64,000 bases of DNA from Apostichopus japonicus (taxonomy: Eukaryota; Echinodermata; Holothuroidea; Aspidochirotida; Stichopodidae). Location of the stretch: contig NC_092576.1 of NCBI RefSeq assembly GCF_037975245.1, positions 2,597,501 through 2,661,500 on the forward strand, written 5' to 3'. This document shows positions 37,402 to 47,880 of the stretch, in pieces. Within the stretch, counting starts at the first letter, position 1, and each line of letters starts with the position of its first letter. The notes beneath the pieces were generated by a model, which had not been told where the DNA came from, did no database searches, and saw only the letters and a program-made list of their open reading frames with translations. The position numbers were made by a program, and so were the translations under genes.

Positions 37402-37523
37402 AGGTTTGTTCTGAAGGAAGTACAACAGTTCCCCTGCTCTGCTAGTGGACTGCTGCTTCTGCTTTAACATAGTCACTGACCTGTGCAGTATACATATAAA
37501 TGTATATAAAGCACACATATCCT
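37402..37523 (-). CDS. Internal exon of the transposon cargo gene
   Basis: This 122-nt minus-strand exon lies between a TTTCTTTTCAG acceptor and a CCT|GTGAGT donor. It enters with two bases and leaves in phase 0 (40 codons), reading DMCALYTFICILHR and ending RAGELLYFLQNKP. The phase fits both neighbouring exons exactly. A helical, Leu- and Lys/Gln-rich segment is visible. No named domain is recognised. Confidence 0.6.
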
Positions 37524-38112
37524 CTGAAAAGAAAATTGAGTTTGAAGTTTTAAACATAACCTCCAAGGCATAGTATGTGGCTAATTAAATGCAATAAATC
37601 ATAGAACAAGTAAATGTGAACAAATGGCACATTCCATAAATAACCTTTTTGAATATAATCCAGATAAGTTATACATCCAAATAAATAATTCTGTATTTTC
37701 ACAAACTATAAAGTTATTGATATATTGATTTTTTAAAGTTATGGTTCATTGAATTTTGGATGACAATCTGCTCAAATTAAATTGTGTCATATTTCTAATC
37801 GTAAACAGGAAACAATGTTTATAGTACTTTAAGTGCTTGATTTCAAAGAATATTCACAGAAAATTTAACTATGATGTTTATTATTGCCTATATGGTAATA
37901 AGAAAAAATAAGAACAATTAAGTTTTCGGTCTTAATTTTAAACCTTTATCTATCAAGCGGCCACAATTTGCCCAAATTGAGAAAAAGAATAAAATTTAGA
38001 ACTTTCCAGCCTCTTACCAAGGGGTAATGCCCAAAACGTTATTGATTGGTTAGCTAGAAAAAGGCATACAAAGAAAACTTTGAAATATGATAGCTATACT
38101 AATTTAACTTAC

Positions 38113-38263
38113 TACTATCAGTTTCCTCAAAAGCATCAATCATATTTGCGATAGCTGGCGAGGTTTTCTTTCTCACTTCTATGATGCGTTCTCTATATCC
38201 ATCCCACTTTGTGATGAAGTTATCCCTGGATTCGGCAAACATTAATCGAAACTCCTCATTTAT
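38113..38263 (-). CDS. Internal exon of the transposon cargo gene
   Basis: This 151-nt minus-strand exon lies between a TTTCAG acceptor and an AGTA|GTAAGT donor, entering in phase 0 and leaving in phase 1. It encodes INEEFRLMFAESRDNFITKW followed by DGYRERIIEVRKK and a tail IANMIDAFEETDS. The F-x-x-x-W-x-x-[YL]-R/x pattern is helical and charged. It joins in phase to the exon at 37,523. A connecting exon to the first exon at 39,446-39,377 is missing, and a SINE has inserted in that interval. Confidence 0.62.
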
Positions 38264-38384
38264 CTGAAAGAAATGTAAACATTTTATTACTGCAAATCAG
38301 AATGCTAGGAGATTTTTCTAGTATCACAATTATGAAACTTACTGCATCAAATCAAAATTTTGCTTCTTCAGTTATCTTTTGACT

Positions 38385-38620
38385 GAAAAGAAGGTTATGA
38401 TTATTAGAAATGCTTGATATAGCGCATTATACGTAAACCGGTCTCAATGCCCTTTACAATGGAAAAATGCGAAGCTAGCCTACAGATAACATACTTAACT
38501 GGCTGCAAAGCACATCTACCTGCAATAAAGCTACTGAAAAATCGCTGGCACAGGATTCAAACCTGCGACCTTCAGCATCTCAGTCTGGTGCTCTACCAAC
38601 TGAGCTAACCCGTAAAAGGG
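38385..38620 (-). mobile_element. tRNA-derived SINE
   Basis: On the minus strand the head has a Pol III A box (TTAGCTCAGTTGGTAGAGC) and a B box (GGTTTGAATCC) in tRNA-like spacing, but the anticodon stem does not pair well, so it is not a functional tRNA. The body continues to a tail with GCGCTATATCAAG and ATTTCTAATAATC, a 3' end style common in deuterostome tRNA SINEs. It lies in an intron of the cargo gene. Confidence 0.72.
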
Positions 38621-39376
38621 CCAGCGGCCTGTCATGGACAATTTGATTACCCACGCCCCACTGGCTTGAATTAGCCAATAATGTCCAACACTCCTATTTT
38701 AGATGGGTATGGAAATGTGTTATTATTTTTGTTTGCTACTAATAGATGTGTTAGGCATTTATCTGAAACATATTCAAAGAAAAAGAAAGCATTTTCAGTA
38801 CTTTTCTTTTAAATTACAATTAAAGAAGTGAAAAATCTAGTATTTCTCCATTGACTGTAATGATAAGTGACCCCACGAAGTGACCAAGTAGAAACCATAC
38901 TGAGCCCTATAGCACCAGTGCCTAACGGCCGGGTAAATAGCCAATGCCTTTTCACTTAGGCTAAGTAAACTTGTATGCGCAGCCTGCAGGGTAGGAATAA
39001 ATTTTCTTCAAAAAAAAAAAAAAAATCATTTATTAAGGACTAACGTTAGGGGCCTAACGTTAGGCTAAGCCTTTTTTTTTCGTTTTAACCGGTACCTATT
39101 AATTTCAGTTGGCACACTCTGAATAGGCTTGCCTAATTTAGTAATAATTAGTAAAATATCACTAGGCCTAGGCCAACACTAAATTACTCGTAACCAGTGA
39201 CACAATAGACGTACATGTACGACAGTCTGACAGTACAGTGTATACCGGGCCATAGTATAACTATACTAGGCTATAGCCAACTGTACTACTACTGTACTAG
39301 GCATAGCATTGTTCATGTTAACGTTATGACTGCGTATGAGTATGAATCGATTAAAAACGGCCTTTTTTAATATTAC

Positions 39377-39446
39377 CTTCGAGCAATGATATTACTTCGT
39401 CTGCATATCCTTTACCTGCCAAACACGTTCTCAATGTTTCTGCCAT
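39377..39446 (-). CDS. First exon of the transposon cargo gene (SAM-like start)
   Basis: The minus-strand ATG opens MAETLRTCLAGKGYADEV, continues ISLLE, and reaches a GAAG|GTAATA donor in phase 1. The short helical start with LLE resembles the first helix of a sterile alpha motif domain and parallels FIEKFE at the same phase in the 19.3-kb element. It lies close to the right end of the element, reading inward. The next exon, which must enter in phase 1 and leave in phase 0, was not found. Confidence 0.5.
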
Positions 39447-39840
39447 TCTTATACCCTCGTGGAAAGCTTAAAAAGGTTAGTTTTTACACATAAAACGAAG
39501 CGTAAATTCTCTCGGTATTCAAGGTAAGTTCAGCTAAGATGGCGAGTCGATTCAACGTTCGTACGTACCTACGTACGCGGCCGGGCATATGTAGATTAGA
39601 ATACGTCATTAATTTGGACAGACCGGATTGGTTTAACTGTTCAGTCTTCGCATGGACTGAAAATAAAATGAGCACGTGACAAAATACAATGATTTTATTG
39701 GGTATTGCATTCAGTCTATTGTAGGCTGAATTTCGTTCGGAAACAATTCCAGTCTTAGCGTCTGGAAATCGGTCTTATGGACTGAAATAAATTTCAGTCG
39801 AACCTTAGACTGAGTTTTTCAGTCTTCAAATTTAAGAGAG

Positions 39841-41830
39841 TAACACTGTATCTATTCAGATATTTTTATTATCACAGTAACAGTTCACTATTACAGTAAA
39901 ACTATATCCAATAATATGTATGAAGGGTTACATTCAATGGATAAGATTTCTTTTGAGAAAACAATAATGAATCATAAAACTGTAGTTTTAAATAATTTGG
40001 TTCGTTGGTGCACACCATTGCCCTTGATAATGATTGAGGGAATAATCAAAAGCGAATTAACGCGTCAGGCAAAGAAGAACTTAACAGTACTATGCAAGTA
40101 TCGTTAAACACTAATAATGTGTATATAACATAAATTTACAATCATTCTTATGAAAGAGTTGAAAATCTCGGATACTTTCTGTGCCATTGTCAGTTAACTC
40201 CCTTCTTATCTATTGATAACTTTGTATTTCTGAATATCTTCTTTCTGTATACTGATTCTTGCTGTAATGTTACATCGAATTTCAATATTTAGCATAATTG
40301 TTATCTTCATACTTGATAACATTGTTACAGCAATAATAAATAAATGTTTAGAACCTGAAAAGAATGCAAGTTAAATTACTTGAGACATGTCAACGCCAAA
40401 TGATGTTACATGTTATATATGGGCGCTATATGTTGTTAACATGAAGTTAAAAGTACATTTTATATTTACAAATGAACAACAAATTAACATTAACAAGTTG
40501 GTCTGGACAAAGGAACGGACGTAGTGAATGACGACAAATGTGTCTTTATACGATTTCTACTTTTTAAAATTGAATTTTGTGTTGATTGAAAAAAAGCTAT
40601 CGAACTATCTACCTCACGGGATTACTGTGGAGTGGTCCGCCATTTAACACACCAAGCATAATTCATAAACTCGATAAATGTTCATGAGAAAATTACTTAC
40701 CTAAGAAGAAAGTTGTTCACCGTGTCAGATAGGAATGTAATTAACAAAATGCATTATTGAAATCACGGCAATCTTCTCCTTTACTTGAAGAAATAGCAAT
40801 AAGGTACGGCCAGTATTCAGTAAACACTCCTGAATCAAATTGGCGACTGGCTGAATACCAGACGGCCCAGTCATACTTACTGGTTATTGGTTGAGCTCGT
40901 TGTTCATATTTACATACTCGTCAAGTTGTTCAACTTCTTTTTATCAGATGTAAAATTTGGACTTAACCCTTCCAACCGGTTGTATCGCGCTCTAATGACC
41001 ATCATTCTCATTTTCTTTAAAGCAGTACATATTTTAGACAATATTAAATTATACTTCATATTTGTTGGAAAAATAGCAACCAAAACTGATTTATATGAAG
41101 AAGCTATGTGTACAATTGCCATACGCCTCCAGCAGCCATGTTGTTTCTCAGCTCCATGCGAGACCGTAATTTATGATGGTATGTAAAAGGTTTGCATCGA
41201 AAATGTATTCAAATAAATTTTTGTTTCATTTCATCATTTTATTTGAACGTGTTTTTATAAGAAACCACCGAATCTTGATCAATTATTGTTACAAGAACTC
41301 GGTTTGTAAATTTCAATGCAAACGAATGAAGAAGTAATAACGATATTTAAAGTAGTCTATTTTAAAGTCGTCTATATTTCGTTCCCATGCTACAGAATCC
41401 TTTAAACGAGGCCATATAACCAATTGGCAAGAACGTTTACGCTATTTTTTTTATTGTAAAGGTTAATAAAAAAGATTTTATCTGATACGCCGGTGACTCT
41501 GCTTGTTTTTGTCAGTTTTTATAGGCAGGTATCGTGTTAGTTCAAAAACACAATCAAAGAAAAATTCCATCAAAACTGAAACTGTAAAACACAGAATAAA
41601 CATATTGATAAGGTATATGGAGGGGCAGTCGTGATAAATAATAATATGCTGTGTGGGTATGGACTATGTCTGGCATCTACATATTTTTTTTATGGTTCAC
41701 TTATGACTTTTGCATCAGCAGGCAGTGCATACAATATGGTGGTGCAAACATACGAGGTATATTAGGTGATACAATCCATGGTGGTTTATCAACCGCCAGG
41801 GTAATACCTCAATAAGTTAGCAACCCGCAA
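39841..41830. repeat. Segmental duplication, copy 1, right part
   Basis: This continues the match to about 48,356-50,290, including the promoter and first-exon copy at 40.7 kb and an end block with TTTATGACTTTTGCATCAGC. Copy 1 has about 680 extra bases at roughly 41,000-41,680 that copy 2 lacks. Copy 2 in turn has extra bases near 48,620-48,970 and 49,490-49,610. Confidence 0.85.
40701..40950 (-). promoter_or_regulatory. Second copy of NLR promoter and first exon
   Basis: The minus-strand donor TTCTTAG|GTAAGT at 40,701 is preceded by sequence matching the leader at 32.4 kb, with GGTGAAC close to the donor and GAGCTCAACCAATAACCAG about 180 bp upstream. No NLR coding exon follows before the TIR element. 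It could be a spare upstream promoter for the NLR at 31 kb, or a leftover from a deleted gene copy. Confidence 0.5.
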
Positions 41831-42865
41831 CCATTTTTTTCTTTTTATTTCGATGTATTAATACGATATTTACAGTTTCTGCGGAATTTATGATTTAAAT
41901 AGCTTTATTATCCGCAAATGTAAATAATAGTTGTGTAGAATGATTCATTTAGCACTTTGTATACAGCAAACCAACCGTTCAGATATTTCAATATGATAGT
42001 TAAGCTGTTTAATAAGCATGACAAGCCTACATACAATGCCGGGCTAACTCAATGTGAAGAGTATGTATTAGGCTTAAACCTGTAACCTTCGTCAGGGGAA
42101 TGAACGTGGTTATATAGTTTGGAGGTATTGGACTGTTCTGTATGTTATTTCACATTCAAAAGGCCACGGAATATGCACTCTTCCAATGATTGTGATATAT
42201 ATTTTACGCTGGTGGGGCATGCTAGGGTGACAAGCTGTCCATCGTACGTACATGTATCACACCATAATGAGAGTAGTGCACGTCGGCCTGAGAGGTTAAT
42301 CATTGTCGGAAAACAGCCCCCAAGTGACCTACTGTATTGATTTTTTTCATTTTCTGAATCATCACCATTCTTATTGATGCTTGGATGTTGAATAGGATGA
42401 AAAAAACTACGAATAGTTTAAAAATCTGGAGAATTGAATGTGATATTCTGTATTTTACTGTACTTTAGAAAATCCTGGGTGAAACAAGAAGATTCCGCAG
42501 CGACAGTTGGCAGATAGGTTGGGAGCACTATAATAAACCTTGAGCTCTTCTAGCTCAAAATCTAAACGGTCAAGGTGGCAAACTTGAATGTTTTATGATA
42601 GCCCAAAGTAAAAGGTATCATATGCTGGGTAGGATATGTCAGTTGAAAACTTCCATATATGCTATATCGGCCTTAAAAATGTGACGGATTTAGTGTGTAA
42701 GTCAATTGGGCAATTAATTGTGATGCGACATCTATATAAACTTCAATTCAAAGAGGACGCAGGAACTATTCGTGAGAAATACTGAACATGTCTGTGTATT
42801 GATCTGCAACTGAACACAATTAAGACAGATTACTCAGATAAATGTAGAAGAAAAAGGGGTAACTC
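41830..42865. other. Unassigned sequence
   Basis: No supported exon or repeat was recognised between the segmental duplication and the LINE fragment. Confidence 0.5.
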
Positions 42866-42869
42866 TACT

Positions 42870-43458
42870 AGTTAGTTTAGTAGAAAAAAAGGATCAGGAG
42901 GGACACTTAAGTCTCCATCAAGGACCCTATAGAGAGAGAAAAAAACTGAAGACACAAACACGCAGACCCGATTACAATGCTTAAAGTGCTTGTCCAAAGC
43001 ATTCTTAAACCCATTCACACTACTTGCAAGTACAACTTTCTCAGGCAAACCATTCCACTCATTCACAACCCTATTAGAAAAAAAAGTTATGCCGAATATT
43101 AATCCTACTATGTAGCTTTTGGAGTTTCAGACAATGACCTCTGGTACAACTACTGTTAGCAAACATGAAAAAGTCGGTAAAGGATAAATTGTCGAAACCA
43201 TACACAATCTTGAAACCTGGATCAAGTCCCCACGTAACCTCCTAAGCTCCAGTGTGGTAAGATTCAACAGTTGTAACCGCCTATAATAAGGAACACTCTT
43301 TAAGGAACTAATCATCCTAGTAGCCCTCCTCTGGACCTTTTCAAGTACTTCCTTATCCTTAGCAAAATGTGGGTTCCAAGCCTGCACAGCATACTCCAGA
43401 TGAGGCCTAACCAACTGCTTATAAAGCCTAACTACAATGTTCTCTTTCAGAAAACTGT
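42870..43458 (-). mobile_element. 5'-truncated copy of the jockey/CR1-group LINE
   Basis: The minus-strand sequence matches the last roughly 590 bp of the element at 2.6-5.6 kb. It includes YAVQAWNPHFAKDKEVLEKV, RRATRMIS, NEWNGLPEKVVLASS and the 3' UTR around CCCTATAGAGAG. It ends in a short ACTAA-type tail near 42,870-42,885. The frame changes between the two coding pieces. The near-identity to the first copy suggests recent activity of the family. Confidence 0.88.
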
Positions 43459-43459
43459 C

Positions 43460-44460
43460 ACGAACAGTGTAATCAAACTGTTAGGTACTGGCAACAAAAA
43501 CACATGTACATTATTAGGTTTCATGATAACCGTGAGTAAAGGGATGAGAATGAAGGTTCTTCACACAGACTCATAAAATCAACCCGTTCCACCTTTTCCA
43601 ATAACATAATAATAATCAAGCGGCCGTCTTCAGATGAATCTGGTTTAGAGAATAACAATAATGCACGAATCAACTAACTTAGATCTCTTCTCTAATTTTA
43701 ATTTAATCATGTAGAACAAGGAGTAGAGGACATAGCACATGGTAGATCTTGGCAATAGGCATATCACATAATTTATATTACAGTATAATAGGAAGCAATA
43801 AAGAAGGGATGAAAATGCCAATTCGTACAAATTAAGGGCAAAAACTTCTCTGCATCATTTTGGACTTTGAAAAAAAAAAACAAGGACAAGTAAAAATAAA
43901 TTAGTTAGCACACTTGTAAATATATATCTTGTATACCACTTTACCAGGGAAGTTTCTGTTCAATTCAATTATTTATGATAAAGAGCCCGTTTACAATCAA
44001 TTATAACGTTACAAGTATGTGTCAATAATACAAAGAAACTGCAAGATCACAAAGGAGGGAACTTAGCCGCGGTAATAATTTGAAATTGTTGGTAAAATTG
44101 GTTACAAATGCGATTCTGCGAAGCTTCTGTTGGCGTATGTGGTTTCCGGTTTCGGAATTTATAAATTTAGCGCTAACGCAAGACAAATGTCAAAGTTCAA
44201 ATTTAGTCGGATCATACCATTTTGCACTAGGAAGGCATTTTGCCTACCAATTGTTCAAATCGCCGAACAAAGTATAACATATATATATATATTTTTTTTT
44301 AAATAGTAAATATTTCATATTTTTAATCATCGCGGTACAAAAGTTGTTTACACCCCTCATAAGTTGGCTAATTTAGCATTTTCAATATAGTACCATACGG
44401 TTACTGCTTACGAACTTACATTATAATATCTTCGAAAATTACGCCTAAAATAAAAGCCTT
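43460..44460. other. Unassigned sequence
   Basis: No supported gene was found. A short AT run lies at about 44,278-44,293, and AT-rich sequence leads into the repeat array at 44,465. Confidence 0.5.
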
Positions 44461-44464
44461 CAAC

Positions 44465-45120
44465 ATAGTCCAAACCCAGTTGGGCCAGTGTGAAACCTAG
44501 TTCAACCCCAACAGGGGAAGTTCACCAGTAAACATAGTTCAAACCCAGTTGGGTTTGTGCAAACCAGTGAAACCTAGTTAAACCCCTGCTGGGTCAGTTC
44601 ACCAGCCAATAGTCCAGACCCAGTTGGGCCAGTGCAAAACCAATGAAACATAGTTCAACCCCAACAGGGCAAGTTCATCAGTAAAGATAGTTCAAACCGA
44701 GTTGGGTTTGTGCAAACCAGTGAAACCTAGTTAAACCCCAGGTGGGTCAGTTCACCAGCCAATAATCCAGACCCAGTTGGGCCAGTGCAAAACCAATGAA
44801 ACATAGTTCAACCCCAACAGGGCAAGTTCACCAGTCAACATAGTTCAAACCCAGTTGGGCAAGTGCAAAAACCAGTGAAACCTAGTTGAAGCCCAATTGG
44901 ATCAGTTCAAACATAGTTCAAATTCAGTTGGGCCTGAACAAACCCAGTTGAACATTGTGTAAATCCAGTTGAACCTAGCTCATGCACAGCATAGTCCAGT
45001 TGAAACCCAGTAAGACCCAGTTAAACACAGTTAAAATCCAGTTAAACACAGTTAAAAACCAGTTAAACATAGTAGGCCCTAGTAGAACCTAGTTGATTTT
45101 TTTAACTGGGTTCTACTGGA
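44465..45120. repeat. AGTTCAAACCCAGTTGGG repeat array (transposon subterminal type)
   Basis: Dense short units such as AGTTCAACCCCAACAGGG, CCCAGTTGGGCCAGTGC and AACCAGTGAAACCTAGTT are arranged in a higher-order period of 153 bp (GGGTTTGTGC at 44,551 and 44,704). Toward the right, units shorten to CCAGTTAAACACAGTTAAA. A hairpin near 45,080-45,120 pairs TAGTAGAACCTAGTT with AACTGGGTTCTACT. The array adjoins cargo-type exons, like the subterminal repeats of the other TIR elements. Terminal inverted repeats were not found. Confidence 0.75.
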
Positions 45121-45130
45121 ATTTATACCA

Positions 45131-45298
45131 GGGGAGAGTGAAGGCGATGATCATGCCAATACTGAACCGAACCTTGAGGGTGGACCTGAGGTGTTAGAAC
45201 CGTATCAGTTCGAGCCTGTTAAACGAGCCGAAATTGAAGCTCCACAACATATCGAAGAAGAAACCCGTTCGGAACTATTTCAAGGAACATACAACGTG
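45131..45298 (+). CDS. Exon resembling the start of a P2X7-tail-type domain protein
   Basis: The plus-strand segment ends at GTG|GTAAGA in phase 0. It reads GESEGDDHANTEPNLEGG, then PEVLEPYQFEPVKRAEIEAP, and ends SELFQGTYNV. The acidic leader followed by EPYQFEP is typical of the lead-in to the P2X7 receptor C-terminal (ballast) domain in stand-alone invertebrate proteins, as I recall the family. An acceptor-like ATACCAG precedes it, but the frame is open further upstream, so the start is uncertain. The cysteine-rich exon that should follow was not seen. Confidence 0.5.
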
Positions 45299-45782
45299 GT
45301 AAGAATTTATGAACGAAGCATTTAAAATCAAAATCCAGTCCATTTTGTGCATGTGTTGTTGGAACACCCTAAACCGTATTGTGCGTTGTGTTACGGTGAC
45401 TTACAACCATAGAATCCTTACAACCCATATGTACTGTGTGTTGGCTATGTATTCATACATTTACAGTATGGTGCGTAGTACTACTATATAGTAGTAGGGT
45501 TGGTTGCATACTGAAAGTTTGGCTCGGGGATGTAAGCTGCATTATGCAGCCATGCTAGGTAGGCATATGTGTTATTTCATACTCATTATTACTTGGCTAG
45601 TACTTTGGCCTGGAGTTTTGCAAATCAATTGTCTGAAACAAAAGAATGTTTCATGAAACATGGAAGGTGTAAATTCACAACAAATGTAACCATCACTGTA
45701 CATTGTATCCCTGCTTGTTATTGTGGACATCATGGGCCAACATTAATGCATTTTGAACTTTCATAATTATTTTTTTTTCCAG

Positions 45783-45966
45783 GCAGTACAGATACATAGC
45801 CTACGGTCAACAGGTTCGATGGTACTGGGGGTTCTTAGCAAGACACGTCAGGGTTGTGCTACCATCATGTGCAGTCCAAAGGATCAGAAGTCAGTTTCCA
45901 GCCAATGGTAATTATACTGGATTCAAGTTGCCAGGAGAAACTCATTGTATAGGAGGCATTGGTTGA
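45783..45966 (+). CDS. P2X7-tail-type C-terminal exon
   Basis: After a TTTTTTTTCCAG acceptor, the frame entering with one base reads QYRYIAYGQQVRWYWGF, then LARHVRVVLPSCAVQRIRSQ and NYTGFKLPGE, to a TGA at 45,964-45,966 (61 codons). The YRxxAYxQxVxW...G-x-L...R-x-[VI]-[IL]PSC-x-V-x-x-[IV]R pattern is characteristic of the P2X7 receptor intracellular C-terminal domain, a zinc-binding module also found alone in many invertebrate and transposon-linked proteins. The receptor's transmembrane part is absent. Phase does not fit the 45,298 donor directly, so a middle exon holding the zinc ligands is missing or lost. Confidence 0.72.
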
Positions 45967-45969
45967 GAA

Positions 45970-47880
45970 ATTCCTCCAGAAACAACTTTTCTATTCCACG
46001 ATTGTGTTGGATTATCAATCCGTCAGGGTTCCCTCAGTGTTGATATATTGAAATTCAAAACTTTTAGTTAAGGATGAAATGGTTATTTTCCAGACCCAAC
46101 ATCAACAATGAAAGAAAAGGCATGTTTTGAAGCATTGGCAGATGTATTGGCGTGACCGTGATGTCATATAATGTGTGCATAAGGGAACGGGCATTGACAT
46201 TTTTAGAAGCATTTACCTCCCAGACATGTTTGCTCGTACCTTTAATCTGGAAGCCAAAATATCCATATCACCAATGATATTTGGCAGAAAGTCATAATAA
46301 AGACCAATGGAGGCAGCAGAACTCTTGAATGTTAAGGCTTAGTTTCTTCAGCAGCAGGTGGTTTGTTTAACAATCTATCTTCGGAAACTCAGCAGTATAC
46401 CCTGTTAATGGTCTTCGATTGTAAAAATGCGTGTGATGCTGTGTTTCACGTTGCGCGTCAGTGTTGTACGTGTCGTCGTGCGTGGGTAACATTGTTCCAT
46501 GTGATTTGCGTTGTGCAGTGTTTCTTGGTTGAAATTACGCTTTATTCTATTTTCTTCTGGTTTATTCTAATTAATTTGTCACAACAACGATTGATAGCAA
46601 TGGACATGCATCTGTTTTGTAGGCTTAAAGCCAAAAATTTCATGTAAGTCGTTTTTCTTTAAACCTCCTTTGATGTCACAAATTACATTAGTGTAATTTA
46701 AGAATGATTATGTCTATGGAAAGTACAGTTTAACTTTTATGTCATATAATACAATGATTGTTGTTAATGTTGGTTTAGTCACAGGCTTGTTCAGATTGTC
46801 CAGAATGACTGTTTAGAACAGATATTGAATAAACTTTGTTTAATGATTTAAGATTTGAACTACGTTGTGTGAACTTTTGGCTCTGTGACTGTTTAAAATA
46901 AACCGTTGTGAGATTTAAACACCCTTTGGAATATAACTTTTTATCTACCAGGCTATTTTGACTAATTACCCCACTCCCTCCCCAACCAAAAAAAAGAGGG
47001 TTTTCCTGGTATACGAATAAGAAATTATTGCCATAACTAACTGACCCAGCATATTCCAGAAATAAATTGGGGCACTGAGATTTTTCACAAGAAGATGTAA
47101 CCCATCACTTCTGAAGCTAATCTCATAGCTTATTACTATACAATAGGGCAATGAAGGGGGTGTCAATTTATATGATACAGCAAAATCTCTTCGTCTATTG
47201 CGACTTCAGTGTAGTCACACTAATACTAGTAGTTGGAGGTTTCCTGTTCCCCAATCTGGTCTTCGGTGTTTTTAATGTGGAATACTTGACAAATGAACGA
47301 CTCGTTTATGTCGACCCGTTAAAGCCCATTTATTTTATTTCATAAAAAAGGAGGGATCGTAGTATGCTTCCGTGAAGTGTTCGCTACATACGGAGCTGTA
47401 TACTGGCTAGGCCCAGTGAAATCGGCGCTGGTGTTGTACACTAACTTGGTCATAATCGCCGTGTTTTATTCGTCCTTCGGCCATGGATGAAGGCTAATTG
47501 CATGGGTTATGATATTTATGCAGCCCCAACAACACAACGGACCGGCATTTCTCTCGGATAGTTTACAACAAACTTGAAATTTCTAACGATATAGCGTAAT
47601 ACAGTGGTTGTTCTCTCAGTGTAAATGTGCGTGTATGTGGAACGGTATGATCGTCGCCCATCCGGTACATGCCTGGTCTTGGCACTTGTGTTCCTAACAT
47701 GACGTCATCGTTGTCTTGTTTTGAAATCGCATTTTTCAGAGGTCTGTTTTCGGATGCGATTATTAAAACGTTAATTTTCTAATTAGTCCTTGATGTTTTG
47801 AAGGTGATGAGGATAGTTTTGAACATAGATTTTCTCATAGATTCAGAGGAAGTTACTCTCGATTAGTTGGATTTTTCATG
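45970..47880. other. Unassigned sequence
   Basis: Short open stretches occur, for example MKEKACFEALADVLA near 46,110-46,155 after a splice-acceptor-like TTTTCCAG. None forms a supported gene. It may include decayed transposon cargo. Confidence 0.45.

Larger units (their letters stand above)
34158..39840. mobile_element. 5.7-kb TIR DNA transposon with GACTGAAA subterminal repeats
   Basis: The left terminus is CTCTCTTAAATTTATAGACTG and the right, inverted, CTCTCTTAAATTTGAAGACTG, with 22 of the first 24 bases matching. TA flanks both ends (34,156-34,157 and 39,841-39,842). The paralogous locus at 48,355 retains a single TA without the insert, which confirms the boundaries. Both ends carry many GACTGAAATTTCAGTC-type palindromes (34,174-34,370 and 39,650-39,825). 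The interior holds a spliced minus-strand cargo gene, a tRNA-type SINE and a 42-bp minisatellite. No transposase was recognised, so mobility would need a partner in trans. Confidence 0.9.

Noticed and set aside
38540-38620. Functional tRNA gene on the minus strand
   Set aside because: The A and B boxes are good but the anticodon stem does not pair, and a SINE-type tail follows, so it is a tRNA-derived SINE.
46363-46647. 94-codon frame rich in Cys and Phe
   Set aside because: It has no homology that I can recognise and lies in unassigned sequence after decayed cargo exons. It is likely chance.
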